Below, piece after piece: positions 9,529 to 20,014 of a DNA stretch of 64,000 nt. The position numbers and the translations under genes are program-made. Under the pieces are notes generated by a model. That model was not told the DNA's origin, did no database searches, and saw only the letters and a program-made list of their open reading frames with translations. Numbering within the stretch: position 1 is the stretch's first letter; every line of letters starts with the position of its first letter. This DNA comes from Comamonas flocculans (GTDB taxonomy: Bacteria > Pseudomonadota > Gammaproteobacteria > Burkholderiales > Burkholderiaceae_C): contig NZ_CP042344.1 in assembly GCF_007954405.1 (NCBI RefSeq), positions 248,001-312,000 on the forward strand, read 5' to 3'.

Positions 9529-10413
9529 CTAGAGCGTGAGCACCACGCCGTCGAGCCCCAGGCCCTTGACGCGCTCGAGCACCTTGCCCGCTTCGGCGCG
9601 GCTGCCAAAGGGCCCGACGCGCACCCGCGTCGTGCGCACCCCGCCCTTGCCCTGGATGTCCTGCGCATAGGTCTTGATGCCGGCGCGCTCGAGCTGGGCG
9701 CGCACCTCGCGCACCTTGCCCTGGTCGGCATAGGCACCGACCTGGACGATGTAGCGCTCGCCCTGGCCAGCGGTCGCGGCGGCTGGCGCCGCGGCACTGG
9801 CGACGGTGGCCGGCGCGTGCCCTTCGAGCAAGGCGCGCGCACGCTGCGCCTCGCTGCTGGCGGCTGGCGTCGGCGCGGGGGCGGACTTGGCCGGCTCCGG
9901 CTTGGGTTCGGGCTTGGGCTCTGCCTTGGGCTCGGGTTTGGGCTCGGGTTTGGGCTCCGCCCTGGCTTGGGCGGGGGCCGCGGGCGCCGCTTCAGGCGCT
10001 GCCTTGTGCGCCGCGCCGGCGTCCACCTCGGGCTGCGCGGCAGCGCTGGCGGCCCTGGGCGCGCTGGCCTGCAGCTGTTCTTCGCCCGGCGTCAGTCCGG
10101 CGTTGGCCAGGGGCGGCTCGCCCTCGGCAGGCGGATGCGCCGCGCCGACCACCAGGGGAGCGACCGTGTTGCGGTCGGGGATGTCCATGGCCACATCCAC
10201 CGCCATGGTGCGCGGCTCGGTATCGAAGACCAGCGGGAAGACGATGACCCCCACCAGCACCAGCAGCGCCGCCCCCATCAGGCGATGGCGGGCGTTGCGA
10301 CGCAGCTCTTCCATGCTCTGGGCCTGCGCCTGCGCGGCGCGACCCCGCTTTGGCGGCGCGGCCCTGGCCGGCTCTTGCGCTCGGGGGGTCCAGGGAAACT
10401 TGAAAAATGCCAT
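9529..10413 (-). CDS. SPOR-domain cell division protein (DedD-like)
   Basis: Bitopic membrane protein expected at the division septum. The first 40 residues are cytoplasmic and basic, followed by one helix (RLMGAALLVLVGVIVFPLVF). A long Pro/Lys/Glu linker follows, with tandem KPEP repeats encoded at about 9890-9960. The C-terminal SPOR domain (YIVQVGAYADQGKVREVRAQ to the end) would bind denuded peptidoglycan. The start at 10413 (MAFFKFPWTP) matches the usual N-terminus of this group; an upstream GTG/ATG at 10437 is less likely. It lies between folC and cvpA, the position of dedD in E. coli. 294 residues. Confidence 0.85.
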   Translation of the reverse strand: MAFFKFPWTPRAQEPARAAPPKRGRAAQAQAQSMEELRRNARHRLMGAALLVLVGVIVFPLVFDTEPRTMAVDVAMDIPDRNTVAPLVVGAAHPPAEGEPPLANAGLTPGEEQLQASAPRAASAAAQPEVDAGAAHKAAPEAAPAAPAQARAEPKPEPKPEPKAEPKPEPKPEPAKSAPAPTPAASSEAQRARALLEGHAPATVASAAAPAAATAGQGERYIVQVGAYADQGKVREVRAQLERAGIKTYAQDIQGKGGVRTTRVRVGPFGSRAEAGKVLERVKGLGLDGVVLTL

Positions 10414-10433
10414 GAAAACCGGCGCCTGCCAGG

Positions 10434-11891
10434 TCAAAGGTCGAAGTGCTTGCCGTGCATCTGCGGCACGCCGTTCTTGAGGATGCCGCCGACCGTGTAG
10501 AACGATCCGAAGACGACGATTCTATCAGTGAGCCTGGAAGCGGCGAGGGCCGCATCCAGCGCCGCCTGCGGGTCGGCGAACACCTCGCTCTTGACGATGC
10601 GTCGCCCGCCCCCGCCCTCGCCGCTGCTGCCCCGGCGCGAGCGCGTGACCGACAGATGGGGCTTGTCGTCCTGCTGCTTCAGCGCCTCGGCCAGATCCAT
10701 GCGCGGCGCGTCGTCCTGCACCACCTGCGCGGGGGCATTCAAGGCCTCCTGCCGGGCGTGGTAGCGCTCCCAGCGCTCCTGCAGGTGCGCGGCGGTTTCG
10801 GCGCGCGGCGTGGGCAGGTCGGTGAAGTACCAGCGGTCGACCAGCGGCCCCATCTTCTCGAAGATGCCGGTGATGTCCTTGTCCTGCATCGCGCCGAACA
10901 CCGCGTGCGTCAGCCGGAAATGCCCCATGGTGCTCATGCTCGCGGCCAGGGTGGCCACCGCGTGCGGGTTGTGCGCCACGTCCAGCACCACCACCGGCTG
11001 GCCCGGCGCGACCTCGAAACGCCCCGGCAGCTCCACCAGCGCCAAACCTGCGCGCACCGCCTGGGCGGAGATCGGCAGCTTGTCGCGGATCGCCTCCAGC
11101 GCCGCCAGCGCCCCGGAGGCATTGAACAGCTGGTTGGCGCCGCGCAGCGCCGGGTAGGCCATGCCCGCGTAGCGGCGCCCGCGCCCGGCCCAGGACCACT
11201 GCAGCTTGTCGCCCGAGTAGTTGAAGTCGCTGCCAAAGCGCCACAAGTCCGCGCCGATGGCCGCGGCGTGCTCGACCACGCTCTCGGGCGGGAGCGGGTC
11301 GCAGACCACCACCGGGCGGCCCGCGCGCATGATGCCGGCCTTCTCGCGGCCGATGCTCTCGCGGTCCGGCCCCAGGTACTCGGCGTGGTCCACGTCGATC
11401 ATGGTGATGACCGCGCAGTCGGCGTCGATCACGTTCACCGCGTCCAGGCGCCCGCCCATGCCCACTTCCAGCACCGCCACGTCCACCCTCGCCTGGCTGA
11501 TCAGGCGCAGGATGGCAAGCGTGGTGAACTCGAAATAGGTGAGCTGCACCTCCTCGCCCTCGGTGCGCGCGCGCTCCACCGCCGCGAAGTGGGGCAGCAA
11601 GTCCTCGGCCTTCACGGTTTCGCCGTGGATGCGGCAGCGCTCCTCGAAGTGCACCAGGTGCGGCGAGGTATAGACCCCGGGGCGATAGCCCGCCTGCAGC
11701 GCCACCGCCTCGATCATCGCGCAGGTGGAGCCCTTGCCGTTGGTGCCGGCGACGGTGATCACCGGGCAGTCCAGGCGCAGGTTCAAACGCTGCTTGACCC
11801 GCGCCACGCGGTCCAGGCCCATCTCTATGGTGTGCGGATGCAGGCGCTCGCAGTAGGCAAGCCACTCTTGCAGGGTGTTTGGTGTTTGCAT
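10434..11891 (-). CDS. folC: Bifunctional folylpolyglutamate/dihydrofolate synthase
   Basis: Adds glutamates to folates, and makes dihydrofolate from dihydropteroate. The ATP loop is VITVAGTNGKGSTCAMIEA near residue 50; MGGRLDAVNVIDAD and TMIDVDHAEYLG are typical Mur-ligase-fold motifs. At 485 residues it is about 50 longer than E. coli FolC. The extra length is a low-complexity stretch around residues 360-415 containing SRRGSSGEGGGGRR, before the C-terminal domain. The start at 11891 (MQTPNTLQEW) fits the family; the open frame continues upstream to 11960 without support. Confidence 0.94.
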   Translation of the reverse strand: MQTPNTLQEWLAYCERLHPHTIEMGLDRVARVKQRLNLRLDCPVITVAGTNGKGSTCAMIEAVALQAGYRPGVYTSPHLVHFEERCRIHGETVKAEDLLPHFAAVERARTEGEEVQLTYFEFTTLAILRLISQARVDVAVLEVGMGGRLDAVNVIDADCAVITMIDVDHAEYLGPDRESIGREKAGIMRAGRPVVVCDPLPPESVVEHAAAIGADLWRFGSDFNYSGDKLQWSWAGRGRRYAGMAYPALRGANQLFNASGALAALEAIRDKLPISAQAVRAGLALVELPGRFEVAPGQPVVVLDVAHNPHAVATLAASMSTMGHFRLTHAVFGAMQDKDITGIFEKMGPLVDRWYFTDLPTPRAETAAHLQERWERYHARQEALNAPAQVVQDDAPRMDLAEALKQQDDKPHLSVTRSRRGSSGEGGGGRRIVKSEVFADPQAALDAALAASRLTDRIVVFGSFYTVGGILKNGVPQMHGKHFDL

Positions 11892-11937
11892 AGGCGAGCG
11901 ATTGTCATGCAGCGCCCGCCGGGCGATCATTGCGCCC

Positions 11938-12300
11938 ATGAGTAACCCTGCATCCATCACCCTCTACGGCATCCCCGGCTGCGACACCGTGAAAAAGGCC
12001 AGGGCCTGGCTCACTGCCCGGGGCGTGGCTCACGACTTCCACGACTTCAAGAAGCAGGGCGTGCCCGCCGGCGCACTGGCGCGCTGGACGCAGGCCCTGG
12101 GCTGGGAGGCGCTGCTCAACCGGCGTGGCACCACCTGGCGCGGGCTGGACGCCGCCACCCGGGAGGGCGTGCACGACGCGGCCAGCGCCTGCGCGCTGAT
12201 GCAGGCGCTGCCCTCGCTGATCCGCCGTCCCGTGGTCGAATGGAGCGACGCCGCCACCGCGGGCTTCGACGCCGGCGACTGGGCGCGGCGCCTGGGCTGA
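11938..12300 (+). CDS. ArsC/Spx/YffB-like thioredoxin-fold protein
   Basis: A 120-residue thioredoxin-fold protein. The N-terminus ITLYGIPGCDTVKKARAWL has the single-Cys ArsC-like motif followed by Lys-Lys, and LIRRPVVEW is the conserved RP motif of the family. It matches the YffB branch of ArsC-related reductases more than true arsenate reductases, and no arsenic genes are near. Function in the cell is not known. It is divergent from folC with 46 bases between. Confidence 0.85.
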   Translation: MSNPASITLYGIPGCDTVKKARAWLTARGVAHDFHDFKKQGVPAGALARWTQALGWEALLNRRGTTWRGLDAATREGVHDAASACALMQALPSLIRRPVVEWSDAATAGFDAGDWARRLG

Positions 12301-12426
12301 CACGCCCGGCCAACCCGTTTACGCAGCTTTACGGTGCCCATGGTGCAATTTCACAAGCCCCGCCTACACTTGTCGCTCATGACACCGGCCCCGGTGGGCC
12401 GGCATCCGCCGAAAGGAAGTCGCACC

Positions 12427-13107
12427 ATGAAAAAAACCCTTGCACTTACCCTCGTCGCCAGCGCCGCGTTCATGGCGCTGCCCACGCAGGCCCAGCCCCA
12501 GGGGCGCGAGATGGGGCGCGTGCTCTCGGTCACGCCGGTCACCCAACAGGTGGCCGTGCCCCAGCAGCTGTGCCGTGACGAGACCATCTACAGCGGTGCG
12601 CGCCAGCCTTCGGGCGCGGGCGCGGTGCTGGGCGCGGTCGCGGGCGGCCTGGTGGGCAATGCCATCGGCGGCGGCTCGGGCCGCGCGGCGGCCACCGCCG
12701 CCGGCGTGATCGGCGGCGCCATGCTGGGCAACAGCGTGGAAAGCGGCGGGCCGGGCTACCGCACGGTGCAGCGCTGCAGCACGCAGACGCGCTACGACAG
12801 CCAGTTCCTGGGCTACGACGTGGTCTATGAATACGGCGGGCGCCAGTACACCACGCGCACCCAGGCCGACCCCGGCCAATGGATCCCGGTGACGGTGCAG
12901 CCCGCGGTGGCGCCCGCCTCCGGCTATCCGCAGGACTACGGCTATTACGACGACGCGCCCCAGCCCGCGGTGGTGGTGCGCGAGTCGCCCGCCTACACCA
13001 CGCCGGTGTACACCAGCCCCGTCTACGTCGCCCCGCCCGTGACCGCAACCATCGAATACCGCAGCGGCGGCGGCTGGGACCACGGCTGGCGCCACCACCG
13101 GCGCTGA
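12427..13107 (+). CDS. Periplasmic glycine-zipper protein
   Basis: 226 residues. A clear Sec signal peptide (MKKTLALTLVASAAFMALP, cleavage after TQAQA-type site near residue 23) is followed by a conserved-looking domain with a glycine zipper (GAVAGGLVGNAIGGGSGR and GVIGGAMLGN). A Tyr/Pro-rich tail ends GWDHGWRHHRR. Such 2TM-type glycine zippers insert in or associate with the outer membrane. The start follows a good Shine-Dalgarno (GAAAGGAAG); upstream in-frame ATGs at 12334 and 12379 lack one. A GGGGCC/GGCCCC hairpin follows at 13113-13129. Substrate unknown. Confidence 0.8.
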   Translation: MKKTLALTLVASAAFMALPTQAQPQGREMGRVLSVTPVTQQVAVPQQLCRDETIYSGARQPSGAGAVLGAVAGGLVGNAIGGGSGRAAATAAGVIGGAMLGNSVESGGPGYRTVQRCSTQTRYDSQFLGYDVVYEYGGRQYTTRTQADPGQWIPVTVQPAVAPASGYPQDYGYYDDAPQPAVVVRESPAYTTPVYTSPVYVAPPVTATIEYRSGGGWDHGWRHHRR

Positions 13108-13133
13108 ACCCCGGGGCCGGCGCGGCCCCCTAG

Positions 13134-14537
<1,404 letters not shown>

Positions 14538-14539
14538 GT

Positions 14540-14590
14540 ACAGAAAACGGCTGTAGCGCTTGACCATCAAGCGCGAGCAGCTATCGGAAA
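14540..14590 (+). repeat. Dispersed stem-loop repeat, copy b
   Basis: The element contains AGCGCTTGACCATCAAGCGC (stem GCGCTTG/CAAGCGC) and GAGCAGCTATCGGAAA. It lies immediately after the argG stop. Near-identical copies are at 17281-17340, 24891-24950 (reverse) and 56148-56200. Confidence 0.8.
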
Positions 14591-14596
14591 AGGAAC

Positions 14597-14627
14597 AACC
14601 GCCCGTCTTCGCGAACGAGCGGTTTTT
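14597..14627 (+). terminator. Probable argG terminator
   Basis: AACCGC pairs with GCGGTT, with an inner CGT/ACG extension around a loop containing TTCGC, followed by TTTT. It lies 60 bases after argG. Confidence 0.55.
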
Positions 14628-14628
14628 C

Positions 14629-15042
14629 ATGTACGTCGATAATCTCTGCATGCTCCAGCGCCTGCGCCAACGCCGAAGCCTGCACGCCGTGGTTTTCACG
14701 GTGCTTGCGCTGGCGTGGCTGGTGGCGCTGGTCGCAGGCGCGCAGACCCGCGCGGCACTGGCGCAGCTCCAAGCTGCCGATGTCTGCTCCACGCAGGGTG
14801 CGCATGCGCTGCACGGCCAGAACGGCGATGCGGACACACCCGCCGGGTACACGCACCACCATGCGCCGGACTGCCTGCTGTGCATCGGTCTGGCCACGCC
14901 GCCGACACCCGCGCTGGTAGCCGGGCGCGCACCGATGCCGGCGGCCCGCCAGGACCGCCGCAGCCCCACCCAGGTCACGCCGGCCTGGAGCGCGCAGGCG
15001 CCGCTGCCCGCGCGCGGACCGCCCGCCTTCTTCCACGCCTGA
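14629..15042 (+). CDS. DUF2946-like small secreted protein, copper-associated
   Basis: 137 residues from the ATG at 14629. A hydrophobic N-terminal segment (HAVVFTVLALAWLVALVAGA) acts as signal or anchor. The exported part has a His/Cys cluster, THHHAPDCLLCIGLATPP, which is the hallmark of DUF2946 proteins often found in copper-responsive loci. The next gene is an OprC/NosA-type copper receptor, which supports a role in periplasmic copper handling. The open frame extends upstream to 14560 but that part overlaps a dispersed repeat and a hairpin, so I do not use it. MLQRLRQ at 14650 is an alternative start. Confidence 0.65.
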   Translation: MYVDNLCMLQRLRQRRSLHAVVFTVLALAWLVALVAGAQTRAALAQLQAADVCSTQGAHALHGQNGDADTPAGYTHHHAPDCLLCIGLATPPTPALVAGRAPMPAARQDRRSPTQVTPAWSAQAPLPARGPPAFFHA

Positions 15043-15142
15043 CATTTCGCCTCGCGCCAGACCCTCGCGGCCCGGCGCGGTTCTCTTTTTGTTTGTCCGA
15101 ACGCGGCCCGCGCCTGCGCGCGTGGCTGGCGTTCGGGCGTGG

Positions 15143-17263
15143 ATGCTTTTCATGACCTCGACCTTTTTTTTCGCGGGCGCGCGCACCTGTTCCGCTTCGC
15201 CCCCCGCCCTCACCCCGTGCGCGCTGGCCTGCGCGCTGCTGCTGACCGGCCCTGCCATGGCGGCCGAAGATCCTCCATCGACCGCACACACGCTGCCCGA
15301 GGTGGTCGTCACCGCCGTGCACGACGATTCCCCGGCCCACGTCGTGGCCGACCCCAAGCAGCCGCGCCAGCCGGTGCCAGCCAGCGACGCGGCCGACTAC
15401 CTCAAGACCATCCCGGGCTTCTCGGCGATCCGCAGCGGCGGCTCCAACGGCGACCCGGTGTTTCGCGGCCAGTTCGGCTCGCGCCTGCCGCTGCTGACCA
15501 ACGGCACGCTGATGCTGGGCGCCTGCCCTGGGCGCATGGACGCGCCCAGCTCCTACATTTCGCCCGAGACCTTCGACACCCTCACCCTGGTCAAGGGGCC
15601 GCAGACCGTCACCTGGGGGCCGGGGAATTCGGCCGGCCTGGTGCGCTTCGACCGCGAGCGGCCCGATTTCAGCGAGGGCGGCGTGCACTTCAGCGCCAGC
15701 CTGCTGGGCGCCAGCGCGGGGCGCAACGACCAGACGGCTGATCTGGCAGCGGGCAGCGAACGCATGTACCTGCGCGCCACGGCCAACCACTCGCACAGCC
15801 AGGACTACGAGGACGGCCAGGGCCGGCGCGTGCCTTCGGCCTGGGACAAATGGAACACCGACGTGGCCGTGGGCCTGACGCCCGATGCCCACGCGCTGAT
15901 GGAGCTGAGCGCGGGCACGGGCGACGGCCAGGCGCGCTACGGCGGCCGCGGCATGGACGGCACCCAGTTCCGCCGCGACAGCCTGGGCCTGCGCCTCAAA
16001 AAAGAGCACCTCACGCCCTGGCTCACCAGGCTGGAGGCGCAGCTCTACCGCAACCGGGCCGACCACGTGATGGACAACTTCACGCTGCGCACGCCGCCCA
16101 CCACCGGCATGATGGCCGGCGGCATGGCCAGCAACGTCAGGCGCACCACCACCGGGGGGCGCCTGGCGGCCACCCTGCAGCCGGCCGATGCCCTGTCGCT
16201 GGTCACGGGGCTGGATTTTTCGCGCAGCCCGCACGACGCACGCAGCGGCACGCCCACGATGCCCTACGCCGATCAGCCCTGGAAGGGCGACGCAAAATTC
16301 GACAACCTGGGCGTGTTCGCCGAAGCCACCTGGCAGGCCCGGCCCGACACACGCTGGGTGAGCGGCCTGCGCCTGGACCATTCCCAGGCCTGGCGCTATC
16401 CCGCCGGCAATGCGGGCATGGGTGGCATGGGCGGTTCAGGCATGGGCGGCATGGGCATGCCCGCCTCGGCGGACGGCAACCACCGCGAGCGCCAGGCCCT
16501 GCCCAGCGGCTTCGTGCGCTGGGAGCGCACCCTGCAGCCGGGCACCACGGCCTACGTGGGCCTGGGCCACGTGCAGCGCTTTCCTGATTATTGGGAACTG
16601 ATCTCCCCCGGCAACAGCGCCGCGGCCAGCGGCAACGCCTTCGCCACGCTCCAGCCTGAGAAGACCACGCAGGTCGACGCGGGGGTGAACTGGAAGGGCC
16701 AGGACTGGCAACTCTGGAGCTCGGCCTACGTCGGGCGGGTGCAGGACTACATCCTGTTCGACTACCCCGGCATGGGTTCGAGCGTGCGCAACGTGAACGC
16801 GCAAACCGCCGGTTTCGAGCTTGGCGGCAGCCGGCGCCTGAGCGCCGCCTGGACGCTGCAGGGCACGCTGGCCTACAGCTGGGGCCGCAACACCACCGAC
16901 CAGCGCCCGCTGCCGCAGATGCCGCCGCTCGAAGCCCGGCTGGGCCTGGACTACGCGCAAGGCCCCTGGAGCGCCGGCGTGCTGTGGCGCCTGGTGGCCG
17001 CGCAGCGCCGCTACGCGCTGGGCCAGGGCAACGTCGTGGGGCGCGACCTGGGGCCCAGCGCCGGCTTCGGCGTGTTCTCGCTGCACGCGGACTACCGCGT
17101 GAACCAGCGCCTGAAGCTGTCCTTCGGCATCGACAACGTCTTCGACAAGACCTATGCCGAGCACCTGAACCTGGCGGGCAACGCGGGCTTCGGCTACCCC
17201 GGCGGCGTGCGCATCAACGAGCCGGGGCGCACGTTCTGGCTGCGGGCGGACGTGAAGTTCTGA
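15143..17263 (+). CDS. TonB-dependent copper receptor (OprC/NosA type)
   Basis: Outer-membrane 22-strand beta-barrel receptor for copper. Evidence: the TonB-box region TLPEVVVTAVHDDSP after a secretion signal, and the plug domain with FSAIRSGGSNGDPVFRGQFG. The motif LMLGACPGRMDAPSSYISPE is characteristic of the OprC/NosA copper receptors, and the C-terminus ends FWLRADVKF. An extracellular Met-rich stretch (GMGGMGGSGMGGMGMP, about residues 423-438) and MMAGGMASN could bind Cu(I). The start is uncertain: ATG 15143 or 15152 both precede FFFAGARTCSASPPALTPCA; no good Shine-Dalgarno is visible. 706 residues. Likely co-expressed with the DUF2946-like gene and induced by copper limitation or stress (inference). 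Confidence 0.85.
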   Translation: MLFMTSTFFFAGARTCSASPPALTPCALACALLLTGPAMAAEDPPSTAHTLPEVVVTAVHDDSPAHVVADPKQPRQPVPASDAADYLKTIPGFSAIRSGGSNGDPVFRGQFGSRLPLLTNGTLMLGACPGRMDAPSSYISPETFDTLTLVKGPQTVTWGPGNSAGLVRFDRERPDFSEGGVHFSASLLGASAGRNDQTADLAAGSERMYLRATANHSHSQDYEDGQGRRVPSAWDKWNTDVAVGLTPDAHALMELSAGTGDGQARYGGRGMDGTQFRRDSLGLRLKKEHLTPWLTRLEAQLYRNRADHVMDNFTLRTPPTTGMMAGGMASNVRRTTTGGRLAATLQPADALSLVTGLDFSRSPHDARSGTPTMPYADQPWKGDAKFDNLGVFAEATWQARPDTRWVSGLRLDHSQAWRYPAGNAGMGGMGGSGMGGMGMPASADGNHRERQALPSGFVRWERTLQPGTTAYVGLGHVQRFPDYWELISPGNSAAASGNAFATLQPEKTTQVDAGVNWKGQDWQLWSSAYVGRVQDYILFDYPGMGSSVRNVNAQTAGFELGGSRRLSAAWTLQGTLAYSWGRNTTDQRPLPQMPPLEARLGLDYAQGPWSAGVLWRLVAAQRRYALGQGNVVGRDLGPSAGFGVFSLHADYRVNQRLKLSFGIDNVFDKTYAEHLNLAGNAGFGYPGGVRINEPGRTFWLRADVKF

Positions 17264-17280
17264 CCGCGCGACACGGCACA

Positions 17281-17340
17281 AAAGTAAGCATAAAAAGTGG
17301 CTCCAGCGCTTGCCAGTCAAGCGCGAGCAGCTATCAAAAA
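17281..17340 (+). repeat. Dispersed stem-loop repeat, copy c
   Basis: AGTAAGCATAAAAAGTGGCT precedes CAGCGCTTGCCAGTCAAGCG, then GAGCAGCTATCAAAAA. This is the best-preserved copy in the window. It fills the gap between the convergent copper receptor and queC. Confidence 0.85.
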
Positions 17341-17364
17341 CGCCATCTCACACGCTGGCGTTTT
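17337..17364. terminator. Bidirectional terminator, copper receptor / queC
   Basis: AAAACGCCA pairs with TGGCGTTTT around a 10-base loop; T-runs exist on both strands. It overlaps the last codons of queC. Confidence 0.65.
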
Positions 17365-18058
17365 CTTGTGCCCAGGCGCGCCATCCGCGCGCCCGCAGCT
17401 CGCACGCCGGGCACTGGCCGCAGCCATGGCCCCAGTCGTGCGGCACGCCGCGCTCGCCCAGGTAGCAGGTGTGCGATTCGCGCCGGATCAGCTCCACCAG
17501 CGCGCCGCCGCCCAGCGCGTGCGCCAGCGCCCAGGTGGCGGCCTTGTCGCGCCACATCAGCGGGGTTTCGATCACCAGCGGGCGCTCCACGCCCAGGGAG
17601 AGCGCCACCTGCAGCGCCTTGAGCGTGTTGTCGCGGCAATCGGGGTAGCCCGAGTAATCGGTCTCGCTCATGCCGCCCACCAGGACGGTGAGGCCACGCC
17701 GGTACGCCAGCGCCGCCGCGAGCGTGAAGAACAGCAGGTTGCGCCCCGGCACGAAGGTGTTGGGCAAACCATCCTGCTGCAGCGCGATCGCCACGTCATC
17801 GGTCATGGCACTGGCGCCCAGTTCCTTGAGCACGCCCACGTGCAGCACATGGTCCTCACCCAGCACGCCGCCCCAGCGCATGGTGCGCAGGCCCTTGCGC
17901 AGGCGCTCGCGGCACGCCAGCTCCACCTGGTGGCGCTGGCCGTAGTCAAAGCCGATGGTCTGAACCTCGGCATACCGCGACAGCGCCCACGCCAGGCACG
18001 TGGCCGAATCCTGCCCGCCCGAAAACAGCACCAGCGCGCGGCGCGGGTCGGGCGTCAT
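17348..18058 (-). CDS. queC: 7-cyano-7-deazaguanine synthase
   Basis: Converts 7-carboxy-7-deazaguanine to preQ0 with ATP and ammonia, in queuosine biosynthesis. 236 residues. The PP-loop is [19 protein letters not shown] at the N-terminus, and the C-terminal zinc site is [10 protein letters not shown]...[13 protein letters not shown]. The start at 18058 ([10 protein letters not shown]) overlaps the stop of the upstream transporter by an ATGA, so the two genes are coupled. Confidence 0.95.
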   Translation of the reverse strand: MTPDPRRALVLFSGGQDSATCLAWALSRYAEVQTIGFDYGQRHQVELACRERLRKGLRTMRWGGVLGEDHVLHVGVLKELGASAMTDDVAIALQQDGLPNTFVPGRNLLFFTLAAALAYRRGLTVLVGGMSETDYSGYPDCRDNTLKALQVALSLGVERPLVIETPLMWRDKAATWALAHALGGGALVELIRRESHTCYLGERGVPHDWGHGCGQCPACELRARGWRAWAQENASV

Positions 18059-18732
18059 GGCGCCACGGCCATGGGCGGCTCGGGCCGCAGCCAGCGCATG
18101 ATGGCTGCCAGCGCGACGCCATAGGCCGGCACGAAGACCGCCAGGCTCACGCTGAGCTTGATGGCGTAGTCCACCCAGGCGATTTCCACCCAGTTGGCCG
18201 CCATGAAGGCGTCGCTGCTGTGCCAGAAGGCGAGGGAAAAGAAGGCCGCGGTGTCGAACCACTGCCCGACCACCGCCGACGCGGCCGGGGCCAGCCACCA
18301 GACGGCGCTCTTCTGGCGGATGCGGTCGAACACCTGGATGTCCAGCAACTGCCCGAGCACGTAGGCGGCAAAGCTGGCGAAGGCGATGCGGAAGACGAAG
18401 GTGTTGAACTCCGCGAGCGCCGCCCAGCCGTTGAAGCCGCCGTCATGAAACAGCACGCCGACGATGTAGGACGCCACCAGCGCCGGCAGCATGGCGCGCC
18501 CGATCACGCGCCGCGCGCTGGCCTTGCCGATCAGGCGCACCGTCAGGTCGGTCGCCAGGAAGATGAAGGGGAAGCTGAAGGCCCCCCAGGTGCTGTGAAA
18601 GCCCAGCAGATCGACGGGCAGCTGCACCAGGTAGTTGCTGGCGATGACGATCGCGATGTGCAGCGCGACGAGGATGGGAAGGTACAGCGGCGCGCGCGCC
18701 GACAGCGGCGCGGCGGCCTGGCGGGAAGTCAT
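18055..18732 (-). CDS. Queuosine precursor transporter (DUF165/YhhQ)
   Basis: A 225-residue inner-membrane protein with about six helices. The motifs [19 protein letters not shown] and [19 protein letters not shown], with conserved Asp and Gln in helices, are typical of the YhhQ/QueT-like vitamin family that imports preQ0 or preQ1. It is translationally coupled to queC, which makes preQ0, so the cell appears able both to make and to import the precursor. The start is [11 protein letters not shown] at 18732. Confidence 0.88.
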   Translation of the reverse strand: MTSRQAAAPLSARAPLYLPILVALHIAIVIASNYLVQLPVDLLGFHSTWGAFSFPFIFLATDLTVRLIGKASARRVIGRAMLPALVASYIVGVLFHDGGFNGWAALAEFNTFVFRIAFASFAAYVLGQLLDIQVFDRIRQKSAVWWLAPAASAVVGQWFDTAAFFSLAFWHSSDAFMAANWVEIAWVDYAIKLSVSLAVFVPAYGVALAAIMRWLRPEPPMAVAP

Positions 18733-18866
18733 GGTGGTCCTTTTTGGATGGGGGCGAGGGAACCCGGGAGCGTGCGATTGTAGCCGCCGCCGCAAGGCAG
18801 GAATTCAAGGTGTTTCCAGGCCACAGCCCAATGCCGGCGGGCGCGGGCAGCTATCAAAGCAGGAAT

Positions 18867-19949
18867 TCACACCACCACGGGCTCGGGCTGCAGGCGGATG
18901 CCGAAGCGCTCGTACACGCTGGTCTGTATCGCGCGCGCCAGCGTCATCACCTCGCCGCCGGTGACGCTGGCCTCGGGGTCGGCCCGGTTGCCGCGGTTGA
19001 CCAGCACCAGCGCCTGCTTCTCGTACACGCCCGCGCGCCCGACGCTCTTGCCGCGCCAGCCGCAGGCGTCGATCAGCCAGCCCGCGGCCAGCTTGATGCT
19101 GCCGTCGGGCATGGGGTAGTGCACGATGCGCGGCTCGCGCGCGATGATGTCGCGGCACTGCTCGGGCGTGACGGTGGGGTTCTTGAAGAAGCTGCCCGCG
19201 TTGCCCAGCACCGCCGGGTCGGGCAGCTTGGCGCCGCGGATCGCGCAGACCCAGTCAAAAATCTGCTGCGCATCGGGCTGGGGCACACCCGTTTCCTCGC
19301 ACTTCTTTTGCAGGTCCAGATAGTCGATCACGGGCCGCCAGGCCTTGGGCAGCGCCAGGCGCACGCGCGTGATGATGGCGCGCCCGGCCAGACCCATGCC
19401 GCGCCGCCAGGCGGCGCCCTCGGGGGCCACCGGCGCGGCGTGCTTGAAGACCGAGTCGCGGTAGCCGAAGGCGCACTGCGCGGCGTCGAGCTCGAAGCCC
19501 TCGCCCGTGAGGCCATCGATGGCGGTGAGCGAATGAAAGCGGTCCTGCAGCTCCACCCCGTAGGCGCCGATGTTCTGCACCGGCGCCGCGCCCACGGTGC
19601 CGGGAATCAGCGCCAGGTTTTCCAGCCCAGGCCAGCCCTGGGCCAGGCTCCAGGCGACGAGCCGGTGCCAGACCTCGCCCGCGCCGGCCTCGATGATCCA
19701 GGCGCGCGGCGTTTCATCGACCAGGCGCAGCCCGGCGATCTCCATCTTCAGCACCAGCGGCTTGACGTCGCCGGTGAGCACGATGTTGCTGCCCCCGCCG
19801 AGCACGAAAAACGGCGCCCGGGCCAGATCGAAGCGCGCGATGGCCGCGCGCACGTCGTCCTCGCTCGCGACGCGCACCAGCGTCAGGGCGCGTGCGGCGA
19901 TGCCGAAGCTGTTGGCCTGCTGCAGCGGGGCATTCTTCTGGACTAACAT
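18867..19949 (-). CDS. murB: UDP-N-acetylenolpyruvoylglucosamine reductase
   Basis: FAD/NADPH enzyme that reduces UDP-GlcNAc-enolpyruvate to UDP-MurNAc in peptidoglycan synthesis. 360 residues, type I (E. coli-like). FAD-binding motifs are [15 protein letters not shown] and [24 protein letters not shown]; the active-site serine lies in [10 protein letters not shown], and [20 protein letters not shown] is near the C-terminus. The start at 19949 ([16 protein letters not shown]) is supported by the family; an upstream frame to 20021 overlaps the yajQ leader. It is divergent from yajQ. Confidence 0.95.
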   Translation of the reverse strand: MLVQKNAPLQQANSFGIAARALTLVRVASEDDVRAAIARFDLARAPFFVLGGGSNIVLTGDVKPLVLKMEIAGLRLVDETPRAWIIEAGAGEVWHRLVAWSLAQGWPGLENLALIPGTVGAAPVQNIGAYGVELQDRFHSLTAIDGLTGEGFELDAAQCAFGYRDSVFKHAAPVAPEGAAWRRGMGLAGRAIITRVRLALPKAWRPVIDYLDLQKKCEETGVPQPDAQQIFDWVCAIRGAKLPDPAVLGNAGSFFKNPTVTPEQCRDIIAREPRIVHYPMPDGSIKLAAGWLIDACGWRGKSVGRAGVYEKQALVLVNRGNRADPEASVTGGEVMTLARAIQTSVYERFGIRLQPEPVVV

Positions 19950-20014
19950 CCCGGAGATTGTCGCACCCGCGCATCCGCCGCCGGGGCGCCACGCAGCCGC
20001 AGGAGGGCAAGCCG

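Noticed and set aside
14560..14628. Upstream start for the DUF2946-like protein
   Set aside because: The extra residues are encoded by the dispersed repeat and the argG terminator hairpin, so they are unlikely to be protein.
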